Assembly (NCBI GenBank): GCA_016193045.1
Contig: JACPSW010000025.1
Coordinates: 1-36,895 of the forward strand
DNA length: 36,895 bases
DNA from: Candidatus Rokuibacteriota bacterium
Lineage (GTDB): Bacteria; Methylomirabilota; Methylomirabilia; Rokubacteriales; CSP1-6
Reading direction: 5' to 3'
In this document: piece after piece, positions 15,660 to 25,656 of the stretch
Layout of the letters: each line of letters begins with the position of its first letter
How positions within the stretch are numbered: the first letter of the stretch is position 1
Program-made: the position numbers and the translations under genes
Notes under the pieces: model-generated
Told to the model about the DNA's origin: nothing
Database searches by the model: none
The model's input: the letters and a program-made list of their open reading frames with translations, nothing else

Positions 15660-16081
15660 CGCGGGAGGATCTCGAGGGCGTCGAAGAAGTAGGGGATCTC
15701 GAAGGCGGCGGACTCGGGGGAGTCCGAGCCGTGCACCGCGTTCGACTCGATCGACGAGGCGAACTCCCGCCGGATGGTGCCGGCCGCCGCCTTGGACGGG
15801 TCGGTGGCCCCCATCAGATCGCGGACGCGGCCGATGGCGTCCTCGCCTTCGAGCACCATCGGGATGCAGGGCCCCTGGGTCATGAAGGTGCAGAGGCTCG
15901 CGTAGAACGGCCGCTCCCTGTGGACGACGTAGAATCCCGCCGCCTGCTCCTTCGTCAGGTGGACCATCTTGGCCGCCAGGATCTTGAGCCCCTCCTCCTC
16001 GAAGCGGCCGATGACCTTGCCGGCCACGCCCTTGGCGACGGCGTCAGGCTTCACGATGACCAGCGTCCGCTGGATCCCCAT
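15656..16081 (-). CDS. ndk: Nucleoside diphosphate kinase
   Basis: 141 aa, standard length. [18 protein letters not shown] opens the fold and the active-site histidine lies in [20 protein letters not shown]. It transfers the terminal phosphate of ATP to other NDPs. The ATG is at 16079-16081. The location directly after sucCD is meaningful: succinyl-CoA synthetase can make GTP or ATP, and Ndk interconverts them. The open frame upstream of the ATG is sucD in another frame. A hairpin repeat lies in the 44-bp gap to sucD. Confidence 0.95.
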   Translation of the reverse strand: MGIQRTLVIVKPDAVAKGVAGKVIGRFEEEGLKILAAKMVHLTKEQAAGFYVVHRERPFYASLCTFMTQGPCIPMVLEGEDAIGRVRDLMGATDPSKAAAGTIRREFASSIESNAVHGSDSPESAAFEIPYFFDALEILPR

Positions 16082-16087
16082 CACGCT

Positions 16088-16123
16088 CCCCTCACCCCAA
16101 CCCTCTCCCCTGAGGGGAGAGGG
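16088..16123. repeat. C/G-rich nested hairpin repeat, copy 2 (sucD-ndk gap)
   Basis: CCCCTCACC (16088-16096), then a perfect 10-bp stem CCCTCTCCCC / GGGGAGAGGG (16101-16110, 16114-16123) with loop TGA. The outer GGTGAGGGG arm is absent. It fills nearly all of the gap between the sucD stop and the ndk start and could act as an mRNA processing or partial termination hairpin. Confidence 0.82.
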
Positions 16124-16125
16124 AG

Positions 16126-16998
16126 CTAAGCCTTCAGGACGCGCTCGACGGTGGCGCCCATGTCGGCGGGGCTCTTGACCAGGGTGACGCCCGCCGCGCC
16201 GAGCGCGGCCATCTTCTCCGCGGCGGTCCCCTTGCCGCCGGCGATGATGGCGCCGGCGTGCCCCATCCGGCGGCCGGACGGCGCCGTCTGGCCGCAGATG
16301 AAGCCGACGACGGGCTTCTTCACGCGCGCCTTGATGAAGGCGGCAGCCTCCTCCTCGGCGGTCCCGCCGATCTCGCCGATCAGCATGATCGCCCGCGTTT
16401 CGGGATCCTCGCCGAAGAGCCGGAGGACGTCCACGAAGCTGATCCCCTGGATCGGATCGCCGCCGATGCCGACGCAGGTGGACTGGCCGATCCCCCGCTG
16501 GGTGAGCTGGTGGACGACCTCGTAGGTCAGGGTGCCGCTCCGCGAGACGACGCCGACCGCGCCCGGCGCGTGGATGTGGCCGGGCATGATGCCGATCTTG
16601 GCCTGCCCGGGCGTGATCACCCCCGGACAGTTGGGCCCGACGAGCCGGCTCCGCGTCGAGGCGAGGAAATGCTTCGCCCGCACCATGTCGGCCACCGGGA
16701 TCCCTTCGGTCACGCACACGATGAGCGCGACGCCGGCCCCCGCGGCCTCCATGATGGCATCGGCCGCCGCCGTCGGCGGCACGAAGATCAACGCGCAGTT
16801 GGCGCCCTCCTGCGCCACGGCCTCCGCGACCGTATTCCAGACGGGAAAGCCGTCGTGGGTCGTGCCGCCCTTGCCCGGGGTCACCCCTCCGACCACCGTG
16901 GTCCCGTACTCCTTGCAGCGGGCGGCGTGGAAGGCGCCCTCGCGCCCCGTGATCCCCTGGACGACGACGCGCGTCTTCTTATCCGCCAGAATACTCAT
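16126..16998 (-). CDS. sucD: Succinyl-CoA synthetase alpha subunit
   Basis: 290 aa. CoA-binding Rossmann domain ([34 protein letters not shown]), [50 protein letters not shown], and the phosphohistidine in [18 protein letters not shown]. It interconverts succinyl-CoA plus ADP (or GDP) and phosphate with succinate, CoA and ATP (GTP). The ATG (16996-16998) overlaps the sucC stop as ATGA. Complete and normal in length. Confidence 0.95.
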   Translation of the reverse strand: MSILADKKTRVVVQGITGREGAFHAARCKEYGTTVVGGVTPGKGGTTHDGFPVWNTVAEAVAQEGANCALIFVPPTAAADAIMEAAGAGVALIVCVTEGIPVADMVRAKHFLASTRSRLVGPNCPGVITPGQAKIGIMPGHIHAPGAVGVVSRSGTLTYEVVHQLTQRGIGQSTCVGIGGDPIQGISFVDVLRLFGEDPETRAIMLIGEIGGTAEEEAAAFIKARVKKPVVGFICGQTAPSGRRMGHAGAIIAGGKGTAAEKMAALGAAGVTLVKSPADMGATVERVLKA

Positions 16999-18161
16999 CG
17001 GGAGCTCCGGGCCAGCTCGACAACCTTGCGGGCGCCGTCCCCCATGTCCTCCGCCGTCGTGAGGGCGAGGCCCGACTCGGCCAGCATCTTCTTGCCGAGC
17101 TCCACGTTGGTGCCCTCCATGCGGACCACCACGGGCAGCCGGAGGCCGAGCTTCTTCACCGCTGCGATGACGCCCTCCGCCAGACGGTCGCATCGGAGGA
17201 TCCCGCCGAAGATGTTGATGAACACCGCCCTGACGCTCGAGTCGGAGGTGAGGATGCGGAAGGCATTCTCGATCTGCTCGGGCGAGGCCCCGCCGCCGAC
17301 GTCGAGGAAGTTCGCGGGCTCCCCGCCGGCGAGCTTGATGATGTCCATGGTGGCCATGGCGAGCCCGGCGCCGTTCACCATGCACCCGACGTTGCCGGTG
17401 AGCTTGATGTAGTTGAGGTTGAACTTGGACGCCTCGACGTCCAACGGGTCTTCCTCGTGGATGTCCCGGAGCGCCTGGATCTCGGGGCGGCGGGAGAGCG
17501 CGTTGTCGTCGAAGTTCAGCTTGGCGTCGAGCGCCAGGAGGCGCCCGTCGGCGGTGACCACGAGCGGGTTGATCTCGGCCAGCGAGCAGTCCTTGGCCAG
17601 GTAGCACCGGTAGAGGTTGAGCACCGCCGCGACGGCGGCCTTGAAGAGGTCCCCCGACAGCCCGAGGCCAAAGGCGAGCCGCCGCGCCTGGTAGGCTTGG
17701 AGGCCCAGCGCCGGGTGGCCCCACTCGCGGAGGATCTTCTCGGGCGACTTCGCCGCCACCTCCTCGATCTCCATGCCGCCGGCCTCCGAGGCCATCACGA
17801 CGTGGGTCGCGCGGGCGCGGTCGAGCGTGACGGAGAGGTAGAGCTCCTGGCGGATCGGGGAGGCTTCCTCGACCAGCACGCGCCTGACCTCGATCCCCTC
17901 GGGCGGCGTCTGGGGCGTCTTGAGCCGCATCCCGAGGATCGCCCGCGCCGCGGTCTCGGCGCCGGAGGGATCGTCGGCGAGCTTGATCCCCCCGCCCTTG
18001 CCGCGGCCGCCCGCGTGGATCTGGGCCTTCACCACGACCCGGCCGCCCAGCTTCTGGGCGACGGCGCGCGCGGCGGCCGGAGTGTCGGCCACGTCGCCGG
18101 CGGGCACCGGCACGCCGAACTCCCGGAGGATCGCCTTCGCCTGATACTCGTGGATCTTCAC
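16995..18161 (-). CDS. sucC: Succinyl-CoA synthetase beta subunit (ADP/GDP-forming)
   Basis: 388 aa, full length. ATP-grasp domain starting [22 protein letters not shown], with [47 protein letters not shown], and the C-terminal CoA-ligase domain [36 protein letters not shown]. It binds the nucleotide and pairs with SucD. The nucleotide preference cannot be read reliably. The 74-bp gap to the upstream sdhB holds a GGTGTC-N-GACACC triple repeat. Confidence 0.95.
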   Translation of the reverse strand: MKIHEYQAKAILREFGVPVPAGDVADTPAAARAVAQKLGGRVVVKAQIHAGGRGKGGGIKLADDPSGAETAARAILGMRLKTPQTPPEGIEVRRVLVEEASPIRQELYLSVTLDRARATHVVMASEAGGMEIEEVAAKSPEKILREWGHPALGLQAYQARRLAFGLGLSGDLFKAAVAAVLNLYRCYLAKDCSLAEINPLVVTADGRLLALDAKLNFDDNALSRRPEIQALRDIHEEDPLDVEASKFNLNYIKLTGNVGCMVNGAGLAMATMDIIKLAGGEPANFLDVGGGASPEQIENAFRILTSDSSVRAVFINIFGGILRCDRLAEGVIAAVKKLGLRLPVVVRMEGTNVELGKKMLAESGLALTTAEDMGDGARKVVELARSSR

Positions 18162-18174
18162 TCGACCTGCCTCC

Positions 18175-18213
18175 GGTGTCAGACACCGGTGTCAGACACC
18201 GGTGTCTGACACC
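18175..18213. repeat. Three tandem 13-bp palindromes GGTGTC-N-GACACC
   Basis: Units at 18175-18187, 18188-18200 and 18201-18213 abut exactly. The first two have A and the third T at the centre; each is an odd palindrome and the whole 39 bp can also fold on itself. It lies in the sdhB-sucC gap. Similar GGTGTCAGACACC sequences are familiar as small dispersed intergenic repeats in bacterial genomes, some associated with REP-type (RAYT) transposases; that link is from memory and no transposase is present here. Confidence 0.85.
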
Positions 18214-18235
18214 ATTGCCGGGGGGACGCGCTCCA

Positions 18236-18979
18236 TCACTTGCCGACCAGCTTCCGGAGGAGCCAGGCGACGGGGTCGTAGTACTCGCTCACCACCCGCT
18301 CCTTGAGCGGGATGATGGCGTTGTCGGTGATGTGGATGTGCTCGGGGCAGACCTCGGTGCAGCACTTGGTGATGTTGCAGAAGGCGAGCCCGGCCTTGAG
18401 CCGGAGGTACTCGGCGCGCGAGTCGGTGTCCATCGGGTGCATCTCGAGCGCCGCCAGCCGCACGAAGAAGCGGGGCCCCGCGAAGGCGGGCATGTTCTCG
18501 GGGTGGTCGCGGATGACGTGGCAGACGTTCTGGCAGAGGAAGCACTCGATGCACTTGTGAAACTCCTGCCCCCGGTCGATGTCCTGCTGCATCATCCGGA
18601 AGGTCCCGTCCGCCTCCGACCGCCCCGGCTTGAAGGCGGGGACCGTCTTCGCCACGCCGAAGTTGAAGGCGACGTCGGTCACCAGGTCCCGGATCAGCGG
18701 GAACGTCTTCATGGGCGCCACGGTGATGGGCTCGCCCGCCGGGAAGAGGTTCATCCGGGTCATGCACATCAGCCGGGGGCGGCCGTTCACCTCCGCACTG
18801 CACGAGCCGCACTTGCCCGCCTTGCAGTTCCAGCGGACAGCCAGGTCGTTGGCCTGCGTGGCCTGGATCTTGTGGATGACGTCCAGCACCACCATCCCCT
18901 CGTCGGTGGGAACGCGGTACTCCTTGAAGGCGCCGCCCGTGGCGTCGCCGCGCCAGACCCGCATGATCGCGTCGGGCAT
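18236..18979 (-). CDS. sdhB: Succinate dehydrogenase / fumarate reductase iron-sulfur subunit
   Basis: 247 aa. The [2Fe-2S] motif is [19 protein letters not shown] with a fourth Cys in RLMCMTRM; the [4Fe-4S] motif is [11 protein letters not shown]; the [3Fe-4S] motif is [14 protein letters not shown]. All ligands are present. It carries electrons between the flavoprotein SdhA and the quinone site in the membrane subunit. The ATG overlaps the sdhA stop (TAATG). Sequence style resembles the non-classical (actinobacterial Sdh1-like) enzymes, consistent with a single membrane anchor gene. Confidence 0.92.
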   Translation of the reverse strand: MPDAIMRVWRGDATGGAFKEYRVPTDEGMVVLDVIHKIQATQANDLAVRWNCKAGKCGSCSAEVNGRPRLMCMTRMNLFPAGEPITVAPMKTFPLIRDLVTDVAFNFGVAKTVPAFKPGRSEADGTFRMMQQDIDRGQEFHKCIECFLCQNVCHVIRDHPENMPAFAGPRFFVRLAALEMHPMDTDSRAEYLRLKAGLAFCNITKCCTEVCPEHIHITDNAIIPLKERVVSEYYDPVAWLLRKLVGK

Positions 18980-20781
18980 TACTTGTCCCCCTCGAGGAGC
19001 TTCGTCAGTTCTGGCGGCATCGGGGAGATCGGCTCCCGGTTGACCGCGAGCTCGTCACGCACCTTCCGCACCACGACGTTGACCTTCCCCAACGCGGGGT
19101 CCGTCTTGGGGTAGTCATCCCGCGTGTGGCCGCCGCGGCTCTCCTTCCGCTCCAGCGCCGCGACGGTGACCGCGTGGGCGACGGTGAGGAGCGAGTGGAG
19201 ATCCAGGGCCAAGTGCCAGGCCGGATTGTACTGCCGGTTGCCGTCGATCTTGATCCGGCGGCACCGCTCGCGAAGGGTCGCAATCTCCTCCAGCGCCTTC
19301 TTCAGCTCACCCTCGGTCCGGATGATCCCCACCAGGCTCTGCATGCACTCCTGGAGGTCCTGGTGGATCGCGTAGGGGTTCTCTCCACCGGTCCGCTCGA
19401 AGGGCTCGAGACACGCTCGCGCCAGCGCCTCCACCTGGCCGGCGTCCACCGTCAGCGCCCCCTTGAAGTTCTTCGCGTATTCGGCGGCGTAGAGCCCGGC
19501 GCGGCGCCCGAAGACGACGAGGTCCGAGAGCGAGTTGCCGCCGAGACGGTTGGCGCCGTGCAGCCCCCCGGCGACCTCGCCGGCGGCGAAGAGCCCGAGC
19601 ACGGCCGTGGCCGCGGTGTCGGCGTCCACGCGCACGCCGCCGTTCATGTAATGGGCGGTGGGCCCGACCTCCATCGGCTCCTTGGTGATGTCCACGTCGG
19701 CCAGTTCCTTGAATTGGTGGTACATGCTGGGGAGCCGGCGCTTGATGGACTCGGCATCGCGCCGCGAGGCGATGTCGAGGAAGACCCCGCCGTGGGGGCT
19801 CCCCCGCCCCGCCTTGACCTCGGTGTTGATCGCCCGCGCGACCTCGTCGCGAGGCAGGAGATCGGGGGTCCGCCGGTTGTTCTTCTTGTCGGTGTACCAG
19901 CGGTCGGCCTCCTCCGCCGTCTCCGCCGTCTCCGCCCGGAAGAACTCGGGGACGTACTTGAACATGAAGCGCTCGCCGAGCGCATTCTTCAAGGTCCCGC
20001 CGTCGCCGCGGACACCCTCCGTGACCAGGATGCCGCGCACGCTCGGCGGCCAGACCATCCCCGTGGGATGGAACTGATAGCATTCCATGTCGATCAGGTG
20101 CGCTCCGGCGTCGAGGGCGAAGGTCACTCCGTCACCGGTGTACTCCCACGAGTTGGAGGTAAACTTCCAGATCTTGCCGATGCCGCCCGTGGCGAGAACC
20201 ACGGCCTTCGCCTTGAAGATCACGAAGCGCCCGCTCTCCCGCCAGTAGCCGAAGGCGCCGGCGATGCGGTCGCCGTCCTTGAGGAGGCGCGTGATCGTGC
20301 ACTCCATGAAGACATCGATCCCCTTGTGCACGGCGTGCTGCTGAAGGGTGCGGATCATCTCGAGCCCGGTGCGGTCGCCCACGTGGGCCAGACGCGCGTA
20401 GCGGTGGCCGCCGACGTCGCGCTGGAGGATCCGCCCGTCCGGGGTGCGGTCGAAGAGCGCCCCCCAGGCCTCCAGCTCCTTCACGCGGTCGGGCGCCTCC
20501 TGGGCATGGAGCTGGGCCATGCGCCAGTTATTCAGCATCTTGCCGCCGCGCATGGTGTCGCGGAAGTGGACCTTCCAGTTGTCCTCCGGATAGACGTTCC
20601 CGAGCGCGGCGGCGATCCCGCCCTCGGCCATGACCGTGTGGGCCTTGCCGAAGAGCGACTTGCAGATCAGGGCCGTCTTCGCCCCCTGGGCGGAGGCCTC
20701 GATGGCCGCGCGGATGCCGGCCCCGCCGGCGCCGATGACGATGACGTCGTGCTCGTGGACCTCGTACTTATCGAGAGCCAT
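18979..20781 (-). CDS. sdhA: Succinate dehydrogenase / fumarate reductase flavoprotein subunit
   Basis: 600 aa. FAD-binding N-terminus HDVIVIGAGGAGIRAAIEASAQGAKTALI, and GKAHTVMAEGGIAAALG, whose histidine is the usual covalent FAD attachment residue. Substrate-site blocks are YQFHPTGMVWPPSVRGILVTEGVRGDGG and GPTAHYMNGGVRVD; the C-terminal domain starts at LQECMQSLVGIIRTEGEL. It oxidises succinate to fumarate or the reverse. Stop and start codons overlap those of sdhB and sdhC by one base (TAATG), so the three genes are strictly coupled. Direction of catalysis cannot be decided from sequence. Confidence 0.93.
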   Translation of the reverse strand: MALDKYEVHEHDVIVIGAGGAGIRAAIEASAQGAKTALICKSLFGKAHTVMAEGGIAAALGNVYPEDNWKVHFRDTMRGGKMLNNWRMAQLHAQEAPDRVKELEAWGALFDRTPDGRILQRDVGGHRYARLAHVGDRTGLEMIRTLQQHAVHKGIDVFMECTITRLLKDGDRIAGAFGYWRESGRFVIFKAKAVVLATGGIGKIWKFTSNSWEYTGDGVTFALDAGAHLIDMECYQFHPTGMVWPPSVRGILVTEGVRGDGGTLKNALGERFMFKYVPEFFRAETAETAEEADRWYTDKKNNRRTPDLLPRDEVARAINTEVKAGRGSPHGGVFLDIASRRDAESIKRRLPSMYHQFKELADVDITKEPMEVGPTAHYMNGGVRVDADTAATAVLGLFAAGEVAGGLHGANRLGGNSLSDLVVFGRRAGLYAAEYAKNFKGALTVDAGQVEALARACLEPFERTGGENPYAIHQDLQECMQSLVGIIRTEGELKKALEEIATLRERCRRIKIDGNRQYNPAWHLALDLHSLLTVAHAVTVAALERKESRGGHTRDDYPKTDPALGKVNVVVRKVRDELAVNREPISPMPPELTKLLEGDK

Positions 20782-21506
20782 TAGAAAAACCTCGCGTCGC
20801 GGATGATGCCCATGGAGAGGAGCCGGATGTAGACGTCGGTGAGCGCCACCGACACCAGGGAAAGCCAGGCCCAGAGCATGTGGCTCTCGTTCTGGGTCGT
20901 GACCATCCGCCAGAGCCGGTAGCGGAGCGGGCTGGACGAAAACTTATCCAGGCACCCGCCGCAGAGGTGGCGGCAGGAGTGGCAGGAGAAGGAGTACATC
21001 GAGAGCAGCGCCACGTTCACGACCATGATGATCGAGCCCAGCCCGATGCCGAAGCGGCCGTCGAAGATGAAGGCGTAAATCGCGTCGTACCAGAGGAAGA
21101 TCAGGAAGGCGGTGGCGACGTAGAAGAAGTAGCGGTGGATGTTCTGGAGGATCAGGGGGAAGCCGGTCTCGCCCGTGTAGGCCCCGTGGGCGTCGCGGAC
21201 CGCGCACGCCGGCGGCGACCACCAGAACGAGCGGTAGTAGGCCTTCCGGTAGTAGTAGCACGTCAGGCGGAAGCCGGCGGGACCCCAGAGGATGAGGATG
21301 GCGGGGGACCACGGCCACCAGGACGGTGTGAGCGTCGGGGAGTAGAAGGGGGAGAGGTAGTTCTGGTACTCGTAGTGGGCCCCCTGGAGGGCCGCCCAGG
21401 TGGTGTAGACGACGAACCCCCCGAGGCCCAGCACGATCAGGAGCGGCTCCAGCCACCAGGTGTCCTTGCGGAGCGTGGCCGTTGCCGCGAGCTCGCTAGC
21501 GGGCAT
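20781..21506 (-). CDS. sdhC: Succinate dehydrogenase membrane subunit (single-gene anchor)
   Basis: 241 aa with about five hydrophobic segments: LEPLLIVLGLGGFVVYTTWA, WSPAILILWGPAGFRLTCYYYRK, FFYVATAFLIFLWYDAIYAFIF, GLGSIIMVVNVALLSMYSFSCHSC and HMLWAWLSLVSVALTDVYIRLL. Histidines in the helices (QNIHRYF, ESHML) could be haem ligands. It is one protein replacing the SdhC/SdhD pair, as in some actinobacterial and deep-branching enzymes. A cysteine-rich motif CHSCRHLCGGC sits at the end of a helix. It starts inside the fumB 3' end (11-bp overlap) and is followed by sdhA with a one-base overlap. Confidence 0.8.
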   Translation of the reverse strand: MPASELAATATLRKDTWWLEPLLIVLGLGGFVVYTTWAALQGAHYEYQNYLSPFYSPTLTPSWWPWSPAILILWGPAGFRLTCYYYRKAYYRSFWWSPPACAVRDAHGAYTGETGFPLILQNIHRYFFYVATAFLIFLWYDAIYAFIFDGRFGIGLGSIIMVVNVALLSMYSFSCHSCRHLCGGCLDKFSSSPLRYRLWRMVTTQNESHMLWAWLSLVSVALTDVYIRLLSMGIIRDARFF

Positions 21507-22065
21507 AGGCTTTCATCCCTTCCTGGTAGAGGTCGTTGCCGTGGCAGTCGTTGACGACGATCGCCGGGAAGTTCTCCACTTCGAGCCGGCGGATCGCCTC
21601 GGTGCCGAGGTCCGCGTGCGCGACGATCTCGAGCTTCTTCACGAACCGGGAGAGCACCGCGCCCGCCCCCCCGATGGCCCCGAAGTACACGCCCTTGTGC
21701 TGCTTGAGGGCGTCCTTGACGGCCTGCCCGCGGTAGCCCTTGCCGATGGTGCCCTTGAGCCCCAGCTTGAGCAGGGCCGGCGTGTACTTGTCCATCCGGC
21801 TCGCCGTGGTCGGCCCGATCGAGCCGACGATCTCCCCGGGCCGTGCCGGCGACGGGCCCGTGTAGTAGATGATCTGGCCACGCACGTCGATCGGCAGCTT
21901 CTCGCCGCGCTCGATAAGGGGCATGAGCCGCCCGTGGGCGGCGTCGCGCGCCGTGTAGAGAACGCCCGTGATCCGCACGCGGTCGCCGGCCTTGAGCGAC
22001 TCCACGTCGGCGTCCGAGAGGGGCGTGGTGATGTCCTTGCTGCCGTCGGTCCCAATGGTGATCAT
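21496..22065 (-). CDS. fumB: Class I fumarate hydratase, C-terminal (beta) subunit
   Basis: 189 aa from ATG 22063-22065 (MITIGTDGSKDITTPL). The family block GEIVGSIGPTTASRMDKYTPALLKLGLKGTIGKG is the Fumerase_C signature, followed by GVYFGAIGGAGAVLS and FPAIVVNDCHGNDLYQE. It pairs with the alpha subunit encoded upstream to form the oxygen-sensitive [4Fe-4S] fumarase that hydrates fumarate to malate. Related two-subunit L-tartrate dehydratases are similar, but the TCA context favours fumarase. The frame upstream of this ATG runs into a MITE-like element. Confidence 0.9.
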   Translation of the reverse strand: MITIGTDGSKDITTPLSDADVESLKAGDRVRITGVLYTARDAAHGRLMPLIERGEKLPIDVRGQIIYYTGPSPARPGEIVGSIGPTTASRMDKYTPALLKLGLKGTIGKGYRGQAVKDALKQHKGVYFGAIGGAGAVLSRFVKKLEIVAHADLGTEAIRRLEVENFPAIVVNDCHGNDLYQEGMKAYAR

Positions 22066-22078
22066 ACCCGTCCGTCCT

Positions 22079-22234
22079 CGGGCTGGCGGGTCCTGTCGGC
22101 GACCAGCCCCACGGTGCTCACTCCCGCCCACCCGGAGTTACAAGTTGCGTGGTCGACGGACGCCGAACTCCCGCGGTTTCACGCGGTGCGCTCCGCGCCG
22201 CGGGGCACCCCGTTCGCCGCCTCCCGCCAGCCCG
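22079..22234. mobile_element. MITE-like element P between fumA and fumB
   Basis: 156 bp bounded by perfect 12-bp terminal inverted repeats CGGGCTGGCGGG (22079-22090) and CCCGCCAGCCCG (22223-22234). A second 11-bp inverted pair, GGTTTCACGCG (22175-22185) and CGCGTGAAACC (22235-22245), is nested across its right end. Internal blocks CAGCCCCACGGTGCTC and CTCCGCGCCGCGGGGC recur in reverse orientation in element Q (23114-23300). No gene inside. It fills the 186-bp fumA-fumB gap. Confidence 0.72.
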
Positions 22235-22251
22235 CGCGTGAAACCACATGC

Positions 22252-23094
22252 TCACAGTGTGGCCTCCTTGTGCCGGTGGGCGTGGCACTCGATCGTCACC
22301 GCCACCGGCAGCGACGTGATGTGGCAGGGATACGTGAGGATGTGGATGGCGAAGGCGGTGGTATCGCCGCCGTACCCCTGGGGCCCGATCCCGAGGCGGT
22401 TGGCCCGCTCGAGGACTTCCTTCTCGATCGCGTCGAGCGCCGGATCGGGGTTGGGCGACCCGATCTCGCGGAACAGCGCCCTTTTGGAGAGGATCGCCGC
22501 CTTCTCGAAGGTGCCCCCCACACCCACGCCGGCAATGAGCGGCGGGCACGCGTCGGGGCCGGCCGTCTTGATGCATTCCAGGATCCAGTCCTTCACCCCC
22601 TCGGGCCCGTCGGCGGGCGTGAGCATCTTGTACTTGGACCGGTTCTCGCACCCGCCGCCCTTGGCCATGACCATGAGCTTCAGCGTCGCGCCGGGGACGA
22701 CGTCCATGTGGATCACGGCGGGCGTGTTGTCGCCGGTGTTCACTCGGTCGAACGGCGACCGGGCGATCGATGCGCGCAGGTAGCCTTCGGTGTAGCCCTG
22801 GCCGACACCCGCGTTGATCGCGTCAGCCAGCGGGCCTCCCGTGATGCGCACGTCCTGGCCCAGCTCGACGAAGCAGACCGCGAACCCCGTGTCCTGGCAG
22901 TAGGGGATGAGCTTCGTCCGCGCCATCTGGGCGTTGTCCTTGAGGATCTGAAGGACCTGCTTCCCCGCGGGCGAGCGCTCGGTCGCCAGCGCCCGGTCGA
23001 AGGCGCGCAACATGTCCGGCTCGAGGTCGAGGTTGGCGTCGATGCAGAGCTTCTTGACCGCGTCGGTGATCGCCGAAACGTGAATCTCGCGCAT
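22252..23094 (-). CDS. fumA: Class I fumarate hydratase, N-terminal (alpha) subunit
   Basis: 280 aa. Signature motifs: KLIPYCQDTGFAVCFVELG (Cys ligand in CQDTG), VNTGDNTPAVIHMDVVPG, MVMAKGGGCENRSKYKML, AGPDACPPLIAGVGVGG and RLGIGPQGYGGDTTAFA. These are the Fumerase (PF05681) domain that holds the [4Fe-4S] cluster. In most relatives the block reads GGGSEN; here it is GGGCEN, an extra cysteine near the active site. It is flanked on both sides by related MITE-like elements, which separate it from mdh and fumB. Confidence 0.9.
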   Translation of the reverse strand: MREIHVSAITDAVKKLCIDANLDLEPDMLRAFDRALATERSPAGKQVLQILKDNAQMARTKLIPYCQDTGFAVCFVELGQDVRITGGPLADAINAGVGQGYTEGYLRASIARSPFDRVNTGDNTPAVIHMDVVPGATLKLMVMAKGGGCENRSKYKMLTPADGPEGVKDWILECIKTAGPDACPPLIAGVGVGGTFEKAAILSKRALFREIGSPNPDPALDAIEKEVLERANRLGIGPQGYGGDTTAFAIHILTYPCHITSLPVAVTIECHAHRHKEATL

Positions 23095-23113
23095 GCCCTA
23101 CCTCGAGCCTGCG

Positions 23114-23300
23114 GCCCCGGCCGAGCGGGTGACCCGGCGAACGGGGCGCCCCGCGGCGCGGAGCGGCGACCCAGCCGCAAGGGCTGGGTGCCCGCAAAGG
23201 AGGCTCGCCTCCGCTCGCGCTTGCGGCCACACAAGGACTCTGCTCGCGGGAGCGAGCACCGTGGGGCTGTTCGACGGGGCAGGACCCGCTCGGCCGGGGC
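23114..23300. mobile_element. MITE-like element Q between fumA and mdh
   Basis: 187 bp bounded by perfect 17-bp terminal inverted repeats, GCCCCGGCCGAGCGGGT (23114-23130) and its complement (23284-23300). Inside are several hairpins: CCCAGCC/GGCTGGG (near 23170-23188), GGAGG/CCTCC and GCTCGC/GCGAGC (near 23242-23257). Read on the minus strand it shares two blocks with element P: CAGCCCCACGGTGCTC and CTCCGCGCCGCGGGGC. Together these look like two diverged members of a non-autonomous element family. No coding content. Confidence 0.78.
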
Positions 23301-23303
23301 GAA

Positions 23304-24294
<991 letters not shown>

Positions 24295-24301
24295 GAATTC
24301 C

Positions 24302-25558
24302 CTACGCCATGTTATGTATGATTGCTGTGCCGAACTCCGAGCACTTCACCTCCTTCGCCCCCTCCATGAGCCGGGCGAAGTCGTAGGTGACTACCTTGGA
24401 CTGGATGGTCTTCTCGAGCCCCGCGATGATCCGGTCGGCGGCGTCCGTCCAGCCGAGATAGCGGAGCATCATCTCGCCGGAGAGGATCAACGATCCGGGG
24501 TTCACCTTGTCCTGCCCCGCGTACTTGGGCGCGGTGCCGTGGGTCGCCTCGAAGAGCGCGTGGCCGGTCTCGTAGTTGATGTTGCCGCCCGGCGCGATCC
24601 CGATCCCGCCGACCTGCGCCGCGAGGGCGTCCGAGAGCAGGTCGCCCGTGAGGTTGCAGGCGGCGATCACGTCGAACTCGTCGGGCCGGGTGAGAATCTG
24701 CTGGAGGAAGGCGTCCGTGATCGCGTCCTTGATCAGGATCTTGCCGGCGGGCGGCTTGCCGCCGCACTCTTCCCACGAAACCGCGCGGTCCGAGAACTCA
24801 CGCTTGGCCAGGGCGTAGCCCCAGCGCATGAACGCCCCTTCCGTGTACTTCTGGATGTTTCCCTTGTGCACCAGCGTGACGTTCCGCCGGCCGTGCTCGA
24901 CGGCGTAGCGGATCGCCGCCCGGACCAGCCGCTCCGAGCCCTCCCGGGAGACGGGCTTGATCCCGATGGAAGAGGTGTTGGGGAAGCGGATCTTCCGAAC
25001 GCTCATCTCCTTCTGAAGGAACTCGACCACTTTCCGGCACTCCGGCGTGCCTGTCTCCCACTCGATGCCGGCGTAGATGTCCTCCGTGTTCTCGCGGAAG
25101 ATCACCATGTCCACCTTTTCCGGGTGCTTCACCGGCGAGGGCACCCCTTTGAAGTAGCGCACCGGGCGGAGGCAGACGTAGAGATCCAGCTCCTGGCGGA
25201 GGGAGACGTTGAGGCTCCGGAACCCTTCCCCCACCGGGGTCGTGAGCGGCCCCTTGATCGCCACGAGGTACTCCCGGATGACGTCGAGCGTCTCGGGAGG
25301 GAGGAGGTTGGGCGGACAGTCGGCGCCGTAGGCGGCATGGGCCTTCTCTCCGGCATACGCCTCGCACCAGGAAATGCGCTTGCGCTCCTTGTACGCGCGC
25401 TCCACGGCGGAGTCCAGGACGCGGACCGCCGCCCGCCAGATGTCGGGGCCCGTACCGTCGCCCTCGATGAAGGGGATGATCGGCCGGTCGGGGACCTGGA
25501 GCTTGCCGTCCTGGATCGTGATCTTCTCTCCGGCAGGAATCTTCACCCTACTGGCCAT
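24302..25558 (-). CDS. icd: Isocitrate dehydrogenase (NADP type, prokaryotic)
   Basis: 418 aa from ATG 25556-25558, which has a GGAGG ribosome site; the frame continues seven codons further but without support. Motifs: [118 protein letters not shown] and [28 protein letters not shown]. It oxidatively decarboxylates isocitrate to 2-oxoglutarate or runs in reverse. Length and motifs match the E. coli-type homodimer. NADP preference is inferred from the subfamily. Confidence 0.93.
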   Translation of the reverse strand: MASRVKIPAGEKITIQDGKLQVPDRPIIPFIEGDGTGPDIWRAAVRVLDSAVERAYKERKRISWCEAYAGEKAHAAYGADCPPNLLPPETLDVIREYLVAIKGPLTTPVGEGFRSLNVSLRQELDLYVCLRPVRYFKGVPSPVKHPEKVDMVIFRENTEDIYAGIEWETGTPECRKVVEFLQKEMSVRKIRFPNTSSIGIKPVSREGSERLVRAAIRYAVEHGRRNVTLVHKGNIQKYTEGAFMRWGYALAKREFSDRAVSWEECGGKPPAGKILIKDAITDAFLQQILTRPDEFDVIAACNLTGDLLSDALAAQVGGIGIAPGGNINYETGHALFEATHGTAPKYAGQDKVNPGSLILSGEMMLRYLGWTDAADRIIAGLEKTIQSKVVTYDFARLMEGAKEVKCSEFGTAIIHNMA

Positions 25559-25586
25559 TGGTACCTCCCCCTCGCCCACTCACATG

Positions 25587-25647
25587 CCCCTCACCTCTTC
25601 TCCTCTCCCCGCAGGGGAGAGGCAGGGTGAGGGGGCAGGGTGAGGGG
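25587..25647. repeat. C/G-rich nested hairpin repeat, copy 4 (acn-icd gap), with a duplicated arm
   Basis: Outer CCCCTCACC (25587-25595), inner stem CCTCTCCCC / GGGGAGAGG (25602-25610, 25614-25622) with loop GCA, then the outer arm GGTGAGGGG twice (25626-25634 and 25639-25647) because the 13-mer GCAGGGTGAGGGG is tandemly duplicated (25622-25634, 25635-25647). Confidence 0.88.
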
Positions 25648-25656
25648 CGTTTTCTC

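Noticed and set aside
18175..18213. CRISPR-like array from the 13-bp repeats
   Set aside because: Units abut with no spacers and no cas genes occur in the window.
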